NCBI GenBank assembly: GCA_963693035.2
Contig: CAXMMQ010000003.1
Coordinates: 310,001-374,000, forward strand
DNA length: 64,000 bases
Direction of reading: 5' to 3'
Source of the DNA: Lichenicoccus sp963693035
GTDB lineage: Bacteria > Pseudomonadota > Alphaproteobacteria > Acetobacterales > Acetobacteraceae
Under the pieces are notes generated by a model. It made no database searches, was not told the origin of the DNA, and saw nothing but the letters and a program-made list of their open reading frames with translations. Position numbers and translations under genes: made by a program. Positions within the stretch are counted from its first letter, which is position 1; each line of letters starts with the position of its first letter. Of the stretch, positions 1 through 8,196 are shown piece by piece.

Positions 1-1
1 C

Positions 2-649
2 GACGATCTCGGCCGCAACGCCTTCGCCCGCCTGCTGGTGGCCGGACGCTCGACGCTGTACGTCGCACTCCCCGCCACCCTTGTCGCCTTCACCGTCGGC
101 ACGCTGTACGGCCTCGCCTCCGGCCTCGGCCCGCGCCTGCTCGACCAGGCGCTCATGCGGCTGCTCGATGCGGTGCTGGCGCTGCCCGGGCTGGTGGTGC
201 TGATCTTCTTCGGCGCCATCGTGCCGCTCAATACCGGCAGCCTGATCCTGCTGCTCGGCCTGATCTCCTGGCCGTCGCTGGCGCGCCTGGTGCGCAACGA
301 GACGCTGGCGCAGCGCGACCGCGACTTCGTGCACGCCTCGAGACAGCTCGGCGGCGGGCTCGCGCACATCGCCGGCACCCACCTGCTGCGGGTGATGGCG
401 CCCGTGCTGGTGGTCAACTTCACCTTCCTGGTCGGCGACATGATCTTCGCGCTGTCGGCGCTGTCCTTCCTCGGCCTGGGCGTGCAGCCGCCGCATACCA
501 GCTGGGGCGGGCTGCTGCAGGAGGGCCTCGACCTGGTGGCGCTCGATGCCTGGTGGCTGATCGTGCCGCCCGGCCTGATGATCTTCGCCGCCATGCTGGC
601 AACCTCGCTGATCGGCCAGGGGCTGCTGGCGCGCGGAGGCACGCGATGA
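2..649 (+). CDS. Peptide ABC transporter permease, DppC/OppC type (5' partial)
   Basis: This is the inner-membrane permease subunit of a dipeptide/oligopeptide or nickel-type ABC importer. The gene enters the window already in frame: the first visible residues DDLGRNAFARLL match the segment just before the transmembrane domain in DppC proteins. About five hydrophobic helices follow. The EAA loop that contacts the ATPase is visible around nt 320-380 (ASRQLGGGLAHIAG), and SFLGLGVQPP is typical of the family. The ATGA overlap with the next gene shows translational coupling to the ATPase. The substrate cannot be told from the permease alone. Confidence 0.9.
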   Translation, partial: DDLGRNAFARLLVAGRSTLYVALPATLVAFTVGTLYGLASGLGPRLLDQALMRLLDAVLALPGLVVLIFFGAIVPLNTGSLILLLGLISWPSLARLVRNETLAQRDRDFVHASRQLGGGLAHIAGTHLLRVMAPVLVVNFTFLVGDMIFALSALSFLGLGVQPPHTSWGGLLQEGLDLVALDAWWLIVPPGLMIFAAMLATSLIGQGLLARGGTR

Positions 650-2499
650 CCGGATCAGGCGTGGTGCTGTCGCTGCGGCATCTCGGGGTCGAGCTTGCGG
701 GCCGCGACGGACATGGCGTCGCACCCGTGCTGGAGGATCTCGATCTCGAGGTGCGCGAGGGAGAGATGACCGCACTCGTCGGCGAGAGCGGCTCCGGCAA
801 GACCATTGCGGCCCTGGCGGTGATGCGGCTGCTGCCGCCGGGTGCACGCATCACCGGCCACGCGCTGTTCGCGGGCGAGGACCTGCTCACGCTCGACGAG
901 CGCCGGATGCGCGCGCGCCGCGGCAGCGTCGGCATGGTGTTCCAGAACCCGCTCTCGGCGCTGAACCCGTCGATGACGATCGGGCGGCAGGTCGCCGAGG
1001 GGCACCGGCTGCATACCGGCGCCAACGCGGGTGCTGCCCGGCGGCATGCGATCGAGCTGCTCGGCGAGGTCGGCATCCCCGACCCAGCGCGACGGCTCGA
1101 CGAGTTCCCGCACCAGTTCTCCGGCGGCCAGCGGCAGCGGGTGATGATCGCGGCCGCACTCGCCTGCAACCCGAAGCTGCTGATCGCCGACGAGCCCACC
1201 ACCGGGCTCGATCCGCTGGTGGCGCGCCAGATCCTCGACCTGCTGGCGCGGCTGCAGCGCGACCACCGCATGGGGCTGCTGTTCATCACCCACGACCTCT
1301 CCCTGGTCGAGCGGCACGCGCAGCGCCTGTGCGTGCTGTATGCCGGGCGCAGCGTCGAATGGGGCGAGGCTCCCGCCTTTTTCGCGCACCCGCGCCACCC
1401 GTACAGCCATGCCCTGCTGGCCGCCGTGCCGCGCCTCGGCCAGGCGAGCCTGCGCGGCATCGCCGGCACCATGCCCGACCCCGGCCACCGGCCGCCCGGC
1501 TGCCGGTTCGCGCCGCGTTGTCCGCGCCGCCAGGAGGTGTGCACGCAAGGCTACCCGCCGTCGGTGGGGGATGGCCGCACCGAGGCCGCCTGCCTGTTCC
1601 CGCTGGAGGACATCCCGGTCGCAGCACCCCTCGCCGCCGCGTCGCCGGTCGCGGCTGCGCCTGGGGCCGCGCGCACGCCGGGAAGTGCCCTGCTGCAACT
1701 GCAATCGGTGACCATCCGCTACGGCGATCGTGGCGGGCTGCCCGGCGGCCGCAAGGCGGTCGTGGCGCCGTCGCTGGACGCGGTCAGCCTGGAACTGGCG
1801 CGCGGCGAATGCCTGGGCATCGTCGGCGAGAGCGGCTCGGGCAAGTCCACACTCGGGCGCGCCATCCTGCACATGCTGAAATACGAGGGCCGCATCCTGC
1901 TCGACGGGCGCGCGCTGGGAGACCTGTCGACCGGGGATCGCAGGCGCGAGCGGCGCCGGGTGCAGGTGGTGTTCCAGGACCCGCGCGAGAGCCTCAATCC
2001 GCGCCTGCGCATCGGTGCGATCATCGCCGAGGCCCTGCAGCTTGGCGGCCAGCACGACCGCGACAGCCTGCGCCGGCAGACCGCCGCGTTGCTCGAACGG
2101 GTCGGGCTGAACGCGGCGCTGGCGGCAAGGCTGCCGAATGCGATCTCCGGCGGCCAGGCGCAGCGGGTCGCGGTGGCGCGCGCGCTGGCCGCGCGTCCGG
2201 ACATCATCGTGCTGGACGAGCCGACCTCGGCGCTGGATGTCTCGACGCAGGCGATGCTGCTCAACCTGCTGCGCGACCTCAGCCGCGACGAGCATCTGGC
2301 CTATGTGATGATCAGCCACGACATCGCCGCCATCGCCTGGCTCGCCGACCGCATCGCGGTGCTGCGCGCCGGACGCATCGTCGAGCTGGCACCCACCGAC
2401 CAGCTCGTGAACCACCCGCGCGACCCGTACAGCGCCTCGCTGGTCGCCTCCGCGCCGCGCCTCGCCGGCGCGCCGGTCACGGTGCCGGGAGAGGTCTGA
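646..2499 (+). CDS. Fused DppD-DppF ABC transporter ATP-binding protein
   Basis: This 617-residue protein carries two complete ABC ATPase domains and would energise the upstream permease. Domain 1 shows Walker A GESGSGKT, signature FSGGQRQR and Walker B LLIADEPTT. It is followed by the cysteine-bearing oligopeptide-transporter C-terminal segment (CRFAPRCPRRQEVC). A short Ala/Pro linker leads to domain 2 with GESGSGKST, ISGGQAQR and IIVLDEPTS. In many bacteria the two ATPases are separate genes (dppD, dppF); the fused form is a known variant. The ATG at 646 overlaps the permease stop. Substrate (peptide, glutathione or nickel) is undetermined. Confidence 0.93.
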   Translation: MTGSGVVLSLRHLGVELAGRDGHGVAPVLEDLDLEVREGEMTALVGESGSGKTIAALAVMRLLPPGARITGHALFAGEDLLTLDERRMRARRGSVGMVFQNPLSALNPSMTIGRQVAEGHRLHTGANAGAARRHAIELLGEVGIPDPARRLDEFPHQFSGGQRQRVMIAAALACNPKLLIADEPTTGLDPLVARQILDLLARLQRDHRMGLLFITHDLSLVERHAQRLCVLYAGRSVEWGEAPAFFAHPRHPYSHALLAAVPRLGQASLRGIAGTMPDPGHRPPGCRFAPRCPRRQEVCTQGYPPSVGDGRTEAACLFPLEDIPVAAPLAAASPVAAAPGAARTPGSALLQLQSVTIRYGDRGGLPGGRKAVVAPSLDAVSLELARGECLGIVGESGSGKSTLGRAILHMLKYEGRILLDGRALGDLSTGDRRRERRRVQVVFQDPRESLNPRLRIGAIIAEALQLGGQHDRDSLRRQTAALLERVGLNAALAARLPNAISGGQAQRVAVARALAARPDIIVLDEPTSALDVSTQAMLLNLLRDLSRDEHLAYVMISHDIAAIAWLADRIAVLRAGRIVELAPTDQLVNHPRDPYSASLVASAPRLAGAPVTVPGEV

Positions 2500-2547
2500 A
2501 CCGCGCGCTGGATTGCCGGTTCAGCCTGCTCGCAACAGGAGGCCGGC

Positions 2548-2757
2548 ATGACGAAGACACCGAAGCAGGGTGAAAAGGTGAAGTGGGACACCGCGCAGGG
2601 CGAGACCCACGGCACCGTCGAGAAGACCGTCACCAGCACCACCAAGGTGAAGGGCCATACCGCCAAGGCGACCAAGGAGGACCCGCAGGTCCTGGTCAAG
2701 AGTGCGAAGAGCGGCAAGCAGGCGGTGCACAAGCCCGGAGAGCTGAAGAAGGGCTGA
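2548..2757 (+). CDS. DUF2945 / HVA1-type TUDOR-fold small protein
   Basis: This is a 69-residue, lysine- and threonine-rich protein. The pattern KQGEKVKWDTAQGETHGTVE followed by a KxHTAKATKEDPQVLVKSAKSGK stretch is characteristic of the DUF2945 (hypervirulence-associated, TUDOR-like) family, small proteins with no established biochemical role in bacteria. A good ribosome site (caggaggcc) precedes the ATG. It stands alone between the transporter and a lipoprotein gene. Confidence 0.8.
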   Translation: MTKTPKQGEKVKWDTAQGETHGTVEKTVTSTTKVKGHTAKATKEDPQVLVKSAKSGKQAVHKPGELKKG

Positions 2758-2853
2758 CGGCCGTCCGCAGTTGCTGGCGGTCGATGGGGAACTCGTCATC
2801 AGGTCTGGCGTCGGGTTCGGGACGCAGCCTGATCAAGCAGAAGGGAGAACCCG

Positions 2854-3363
2854 ATGACACCGTCAGCCTCGACGTCGATCCGGAGCAGGATAGTCCCCAG
2901 TCGCCACTGGAAGCGAGCCATGCCGCTGCCGGGCCTGTGCCTGGCAGCTCTGCTGGTCTCCTGTGCCGAGCCTTCGTCGCCGCCGCAGCAGGTGCAGGCG
3001 GCCAACCCGACCGTCACGTACAACTACCGGGGCGACCAGGAACTGATCAAGGCTAGCCAGAGCGCCGAGGTCTATTGCAGCAAATACAGTGCGACCGCTC
3101 GTTCCCAGAGCATCACCGATACCTCCGATGGCGGCAAGAGCGCGGTGTTCGAATGCGCGCCGGCCGCGGTTCCCGCCACGTCGAGCCAGGCGCTCATCCC
3201 CGGGCAGACCTACAACTACCAGACCGACCAGGAACTGCTGACGCGGACACGTGACGCCGACGCGTACTGCCAGAGCATCAACGCCCACAGCGCCGTGTCG
3301 GTCCTGGGCACCAATACCGACGGCAGCCGGAATGTCAGCTTCAGTTGCGCGACGGCCCAGTAG
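2854..3363 (+). CDS. Putative lipoprotein with two homologous repeats
   Basis: The product is a 169-residue predicted lipoprotein of unknown function. An Arg-rich N-terminus, a hydrophobic stretch and the lipobox LLVSC put the lipidated Cys at about residue 37. The mature part contains two related modules, each opening with TYNY-x2-DQEL and containing a (V/A)YC(S/Q) motif: TYNYRGDQEL at about residue 54 and TYNYQTDQEL at about 121. Each module ends in a FxCA segment, so each could hold a disulfide. The ATG at 2854 has a strong ribosome site (agggagaa); an internal ATG at 2920 would leave a signal with no positive charge. A hairpin terminator follows. Confidence 0.7.
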   Translation: MTPSASTSIRSRIVPSRHWKRAMPLPGLCLAALLVSCAEPSSPPQQVQAANPTVTYNYRGDQELIKASQSAEVYCSKYSATARSQSITDTSDGGKSAVFECAPAAVPATSSQALIPGQTYNYQTDQELLTRTRDADAYCQSINAHSAVSVLGTNTDGSRNVSFSCATAQ

Positions 3364-3375
3364 CAGCGGGAGGAA

Positions 3376-3418
3376 GGCTGCCCCGTCTTTTGGGGACGGA
3401 GCAGCCCGCTTTTCATTT
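3376..3418 (+). terminator. Rho-independent terminator of the lipoprotein gene
   Basis: The arms ggctgc/gcagcc and ccgtc/gacgg pair with one internal mismatch around a short T/G loop. They are followed by a T-rich tract (gcttttcatttt). The hairpin begins 13 nt after the lipoprotein stop and its T tract abuts the end of the opposite-strand pseudogene. Confidence 0.75.
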
Positions 3419-4124
3419 TCCAGGTGGGAGGGTCAGCGTCAGCGGGGCGGATACGCCGCCCATCAACGGGCGCGCCTCGGTCCAGCTCGCGGTCGGGTCG
3501 TAGAGGTCCGGGAACGCCCGGCCCGCATCGGTCGTGTTGGCGTAGGTGTAGAGCGCAGCAACGGTGTCGGCGGACAGCGTCTGGTCGTTGCAGGCGGCCG
3601 CGGTCCACGACTCCCAGTCCGCCTTGGTGATGTAGTCATAGAGCGTGCTCGAGCCGAACTTCCGGATCTGCTCGGGCTGCAATTCGAGGGCGAGCGGCGT
3701 GATCTGCGTGAGGTTGATGCCGCCGCATTGAAGGTGAACACCGATTGCGTGGCGGTGGTCCTGGGCGAGGTCTGCGCCATCGGCGTCAGCGTCGGCGAAC
3801 CGGCCGGCAGCACGGGATCGCCGAGAATCAGGTACGGGCGGCCGTTGATAGAGGCGATGCCGGTGATCGCCTTGATGGTGCCGGTCCCAGTGCTGCGGCC
3901 AGGTGCCGGGCAGAATCCCGGTGCTGTTGTTGAGCCAGGCATTCAGATAGGGCCCGCCGGTCACGAGTGGCGCGGCCGGCGGCCGGATCGGCGTGAAGGT
4001 CGGGGTACTGGGCAAGCGCTGAGGGCAACGCGAGCGCCGTGCCCGCCATCAGTGACACCGCGAACAGCACCGCGCGTGCATATCCCGCGGCCGGGACAGG
4101 GCCCTCTAGGGTTGGTCTTGGCAT
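3413..4124 (-). pseudogene. Secreted protein gene broken by three frameshifts
   Basis: The start is excellent: a ribosome site gggaggaag 3 nt before the ATG at 4124, then a clear Sec signal peptide (LFAVSLMAGTALALPSALAQ). The coding sense then moves between frames. The first change is near 4002-4005 at a CCCC run, where ALAQYP continues as TPTFTPIRPP. The second is near 3885, where GTWPQHW continues as GTGTIKAITG. The third is near 3720, where VFTFNAA continues as GGINLTQITP. It ends at a TGA at 3413. Rejoined, it gives an exported protein of about 235 residues. I do not recognise the family. Protein-like composition persists through every segment, so decay is recent or the indels are sequencing errors. 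Confidence 0.65.
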
Positions 4125-4300
4125 TCACTTCCTCCCGATCGCCCGGTTGACCGGACGTAAGCGGCCGGCTTTGCGTCGGCGCGACACGGACTATGCTCCG
4201 CGCACCAAGCGGCGCCCGGGGGAAATTGCGTGATGTTATGAACTCGCAGCGCTCGGCAAGAATGATCGAGGCGGCGTCGAGGTGCTCGCCGATTGGCCCG

Positions 4301-6415
4301 TCATGACCCGAGCCGGCGAGAAGTGTCTTTCAGGCCGCGCAGCCGCATCAGCAAGGCGGGTCCGGTCTCGGCACGGCTGCACAGGTAGCGCGCGGTATCG
4401 CCATCCTGGCGCAACGGCCAGGCGATCAGGCCGAGATTGGCATACACGTCCAGCAGCTCCGGCCCGACATTCCAGAACGCGACGTCGCGGCCCTCCTGCG
4501 AGGCGAGGTCGCGCAGCCGCCAGATCGCCGAGATCTGCTCGGACGCTGCGCCCGCCGGATCGCCCAGCCCGAGCAGCAACGGCGTCTGGCGGTCGATTCG
4601 CCTGAAGGCGACCAGCGTGTGCCCGGTCTCGCTGCCGACCGCGCCGTCCGGTGCAAGCGGCCCCGGCAGGCCGCCCGGGTAGCGCTCGCGCAGCTCGTCG
4701 GTCCAGGGGATGATCGTGATGCGTCCTGGCAGGATCAGCCGCCACAGGGTGAGCAGCATCAGCAGCACCGCGCAGCCCAGCGCCAGCCGGGTGCGGTTCG
4801 AGGCGTCGTCGCCGATCACCACCGCCCACCAGCTATTGGCGTCGATCGCCCGCAGGTTCGGCTCCAGCCGGCCCAGGGTCAGCACGCAGCCGATCAGCAG
4901 CAGCAGCGGCAGCGCGGTTCCGGGCGCGAACGGCTCGCTCAGCACGCGGGCGTGGCGGTAGTACGAATTGCGGAACGGTGCGAGCACCAGCGCCGTCAGC
5001 ACCAGCGCGCCCGGCACCAGCGGCATGGTGCCGCGCAAAAAGGTGAGGCCGGCGCCGACGCAGAGCAGCGCGATGGTGGTGCCCCAGGCGAGAGTCACGC
5101 GGTTGGACAGCCCGATCGCCAGCGCCATCAGTCCCGCTCCGATCAGCGACGGCACGTAGTCGTTCGCCATCGCGGTGACCCAGGCGAATCCGGTCGGCTG
5201 GTCGAACAGACCGGTCGCCGGCGGGATGAAGGCGTCGAGGTCGGAGGTGGGATCGAGCACGCCGAGTGCGAGCAGCATGGCGCCGCACAGCGAGACCGCG
5301 CCGACCGCCACGATCACCGAGAAATCCGCCTCGCTCTGCCGCAGCGACAAGGCCGGCCGCAGCGGCATCGGCGGCCGCGCCGGGCCGGCGCCCGCGCTCG
5401 CGGGACGGCGCGCCTCCACGATCGCCCGGCCGCGCAGCAGCATCTCGTGGCCGGCGAACAGGATGCCGGCGATGAACAGCGGCAGGATGTAGTAGAAGAT
5501 GCGGAACACGAACACCATGCCGAGGATCTGCGGCGCCGGCAGCCAGTGCGACAGGCCGAGCAGCATGGCGCCGTCAAACACGCCGAGGCCGCCCGGCACG
5601 CTGGCGACCAGGCCCGCCGTGTAGGAGGCGATGTAGATTGCAAGGAACGTCGCGTAGCCGAGCCCGTCCACGTGCGGCAGCAGAGAGTAGGCGATGGCGG
5701 CCGTGGCGGCCACGTCGAGGGTGGCGACCACCACCTGCCCGAGCGCCATCCGCAGCCCGGGCAGCTCGATGCGCGCACGGCCGAACTCGAGCACCCTCGG
5801 CCGGCACGACAGCAGCACGTAGGCCAGCACGACGCCCCAGCCGGCCGCACCGCCCGCGCGCAGCAGCAGATGCGGCACATGCGCGCCCAGGATCGGCAAG
5901 GAGCCGGGCTCGATCAGCATGACGCCGCCGATCAGCGCGCAGGCGCCGAGCACGAAGGTGACCGAGCAGAACGCGATGATCTGCGCGATCTCCGCAGGTG
6001 CCAGCCCCCAGTTGCCGTACAGCCGGAACCGCACGGCAGCGCCCGACAGCGCCGAGAAGCCGAGATTGTGCGACAGCACGTAGGAGCAGAACGAGGCGAA
6101 GAGGGTGCGCCGGAACGCCAGGGGGTGGCCGACATGGATCGCCGCCAACCGGTCGTAGAAGGAGAGCACGAAATAGGCGACCAGGGTGCAGGCGGCCGAG
6201 GTCAGCAGCGCCGGGCGCGGGATCGCGGTCAGCCCGGAGCGCACCTGGGAGAAGCTCAGATGGCGGAACTCGCGCTGCACGACGTACACGGCACCCGCCA
6301 GCAGCAGCAGCCCTAGCAGGTGCGGCAGGTGGCGGCCCAGTCGGCGCAGCAGCGTGGGCGGCGGGCACGGCTTGCCGTCCGGGTCGGAGTCGCTCGAGTG
6401 CGGGAGCGGGTGCAT
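4301..6415 (-). CDS. MprF-like membrane flippase, truncated synthase domain
   Basis: This 704-residue polytopic protein resembles MprF, which makes aminoacyl-phosphatidylglycerol on the cytosolic side and flips it, lowering envelope charge. About 14 hydrophobic segments fill residues 30-560, including the UPF0104/LPG-synthase membrane domain (VPGGLGVFDGAML). Only the first half of the cytosolic DUF2156 domain follows, with VAFWNVGPELLDVYANLGL near the end, and the protein stops about 35 residues later. Typical MprF is about 840-870 residues, with the catalytic GNAT half after that point. The ATG at 6415 lies 5 nt after the lysyl-tRNA synthetase stop, so the two are one operon. It may be a flippase only. 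Confidence 0.82.
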   Translation of the reverse strand: MHPLPHSSDSDPDGKPCPPPTLLRRLGRHLPHLLGLLLLAGAVYVVQREFRHLSFSQVRSGLTAIPRPALLTSAACTLVAYFVLSFYDRLAAIHVGHPLAFRRTLFASFCSYVLSHNLGFSALSGAAVRFRLYGNWGLAPAEIAQIIAFCSVTFVLGACALIGGVMLIEPGSLPILGAHVPHLLLRAGGAAGWGVVLAYVLLSCRPRVLEFGRARIELPGLRMALGQVVVATLDVAATAAIAYSLLPHVDGLGYATFLAIYIASYTAGLVASVPGGLGVFDGAMLLGLSHWLPAPQILGMVFVFRIFYYILPLFIAGILFAGHEMLLRGRAIVEARRPASAGAGPARPPMPLRPALSLRQSEADFSVIVAVGAVSLCGAMLLALGVLDPTSDLDAFIPPATGLFDQPTGFAWVTAMANDYVPSLIGAGLMALAIGLSNRVTLAWGTTIALLCVGAGLTFLRGTMPLVPGALVLTALVLAPFRNSYYRHARVLSEPFAPGTALPLLLLIGCVLTLGRLEPNLRAIDANSWWAVVIGDDASNRTRLALGCAVLLMLLTLWRLILPGRITIIPWTDELRERYPGGLPGPLAPDGAVGSETGHTLVAFRRIDRQTPLLLGLGDPAGAASEQISAIWRLRDLASQEGRDVAFWNVGPELLDVYANLGLIAWPLRQDGDTARYLCSRAETGPALLMRLRGLKDTSRRLGS

Positions 6416-6420
6416 CCGGC

Positions 6421-8094
6421 TTATGCGGTCGAGCCCGGCTCGACCAGGGCCCCCTCGAGCAGCGCACGCTCGATCAGCGCCACCGTTTCGGGCACCCCAT
6501 AGAGGGCGACGAAGATGCCGAAGCGCGGTCCCTCCTTCTGGCCCAGCAGCACTTCGTAGAGGCAGCCGAACCAGGCCCTGAGCGGCTCGAAGCGATGCCG
6601 CTTGCCGACCTCGAACACCAGGTCCTGGATCGCCTCCGCCTCCATTGGCTCGCTGCCGACGCCCTTCAGCGTCTCGGCGAGATCGGCGAGCGCCGCGCGC
6701 TCGTGCTCGTCCGGCGCGCGGAACCGCTTTTGCGGGCGCACGAAGTCGCGGTAGAACACCACCGCATGCTCGATCAGGCGGCCGAGCAGCGGCTCGGCGC
6801 CATGCACCAGCCCGGGCTGGTATCGCCGCAGGAAGCCCCACAGCACCTCGGGGCTCTCGGTGTTGGCGACGCCCGCAAGGTTGAGCAGCATGCCGAACGA
6901 GACCGGGCCGCCGCTCGCCGCCAGGTGGCTCTCCTCGGGCAGGTGGCCGCCATGGATGAACCAGGCCGGATTCGCCTGCAGCCCCGGCTCGTCGGCGGAC
7001 GCGTCCTGGATGCGCGCCTTCACCAGGTTGGCGAGATACTCGTCCACCGCACGGGGGATCACGTCGAAGAACAGCCGCTTGGCGCGCTGCGGGTTGCTGT
7101 ACATGAACTGCGCAAGCCCCTCCGCGGGGGCGTAGCGCAGCCACTCCTCGACCGAAAGCCCGTTGCCCTTGGACTTCGAGATCTTCTGCGCGTGCTGGTC
7201 GAGGAACAGCTCGTAGGTCAGGCTGAGCGGCGGCTCGACCCCCAGGATGCGGCAGATCCGCGTCGACAGCCGCACGCTGTCGATCAGGTCCTTGCCCGAC
7301 ATCTCGTAATCGACGCCCAGCGCCGCCCAGCGCATCGCCCAGTCCGCCTTCCATTGCAGCTTGGCGTGGCCGCCGGTGACCAGCGTCTCGTACCGCGCGC
7401 CGGTCTCGTCCTGCCAGGCAATGGTGCCGGCGTCGGCATCGATGGCATCGATGCGCACCTGCATCACCACGCCGGTGCGCGGATGCAGCGGCAGGAACGG
7501 CGAATAGGTGGCGCGGCGCTCGGCGCCCAGCGTCGGCGCGATCACGGCGACGATCTCGTCATGCGCCCGCAGCGTCCGCAGCAGCGTCGCGTCGAACCGG
7601 CCGGACGCGTAATAGTCGGTGGACGAGGCGAACTCGTACTCGAAGCCGAAGCCGTCGAGGAACTGGCGCAGGCGGGCATTGTTGTGCGCGGCGAACGAGG
7701 CGTGGGTGCCGAACGGGTCCGGCACGCGGGACAGCGGGCGGCCGAGGAATTCACGCAGCATGTCCTGGTTCGGCACGTTGTCGGGCACCTTGCGCAGCCC
7801 GTCCATGTCGTCGCTGAACGCCAGCAGCCGGGTCGGGCGGCCGGTCAGCGCCTGGTAGGCCTGCCGCACCCAGGTGGTGCGCGCCACTTCGCCGAAGGTG
7901 CCGATATGCGGCAGGCCGGACGGTCCGTAGCCGGTTTCCAGCAACGCCGGCTGCGCGGGGTCGCGGCCGGCCGTCCGTGCGGCCAGCTTCGCTGCCTCGT
8001 CGAACGGCCATGCCTTGGGCAGCGCGGCGTCTGGCAGGGATGGGCCTGGATGCTCTCCGGGAAGCTCTGCTGGACCGGAACTGCTTGGGGACAT
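6421..8094 (-). CDS. lysS: Lysyl-tRNA synthetase, class I
   Basis: The enzyme charges tRNA-Lys with lysine. It is the class I (archaeal-type, LysK) form usual in alphaproteobacteria, not the class II LysS/LysU of enterics. The Rossmann motifs are visible: PHIGT (HIGH motif, residues 62-66) and KISKSKG (KMSKS motif, residues 304-310). At 557 residues the length suits the family. The ATG at 8094 was preferred; an in-frame extension to 8184 adds low-complexity sequence. It is co-transcribed with the mprF-like gene, whose relatives use Lys-tRNA as substrate, so the pairing looks functional. Confidence 0.93.
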   Translation of the reverse strand: MSPSSSGPAELPGEHPGPSLPDAALPKAWPFDEAAKLAARTAGRDPAQPALLETGYGPSGLPHIGTFGEVARTTWVRQAYQALTGRPTRLLAFSDDMDGLRKVPDNVPNQDMLREFLGRPLSRVPDPFGTHASFAAHNNARLRQFLDGFGFEYEFASSTDYYASGRFDATLLRTLRAHDEIVAVIAPTLGAERRATYSPFLPLHPRTGVVMQVRIDAIDADAGTIAWQDETGARYETLVTGGHAKLQWKADWAMRWAALGVDYEMSGKDLIDSVRLSTRICRILGVEPPLSLTYELFLDQHAQKISKSKGNGLSVEEWLRYAPAEGLAQFMYSNPQRAKRLFFDVIPRAVDEYLANLVKARIQDASADEPGLQANPAWFIHGGHLPEESHLAASGGPVSFGMLLNLAGVANTESPEVLWGFLRRYQPGLVHGAEPLLGRLIEHAVVFYRDFVRPQKRFRAPDEHERAALADLAETLKGVGSEPMEAEAIQDLVFEVGKRHRFEPLRAWFGCLYEVLLGQKEGPRFGIFVALYGVPETVALIERALLEGALVEPGSTA

Positions 8095-8196
8095 CGTGCG
8101 GAAGCTAGGAACAGGCGGCGATGTGGTCAATTGCTGTGCAATGACGGCCGGACGTGCAGGCGCCATGCTGCCTGCCACCGGCACATGCGGCTATAG

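Noticed and set aside
655..2415. Long minus-strand open frame opposite the DppD-DppF gene
   Set aside because: His/Gln/Arg/Asp-rich antisense frame of a GC-rich gene; no domain, no ribosome site.
4619..6316. 565-codon plus-strand frame opposite the mprF-like gene
   Set aside because: Low-complexity Arg/Gln/His composition; the minus strand encodes a clear membrane protein.
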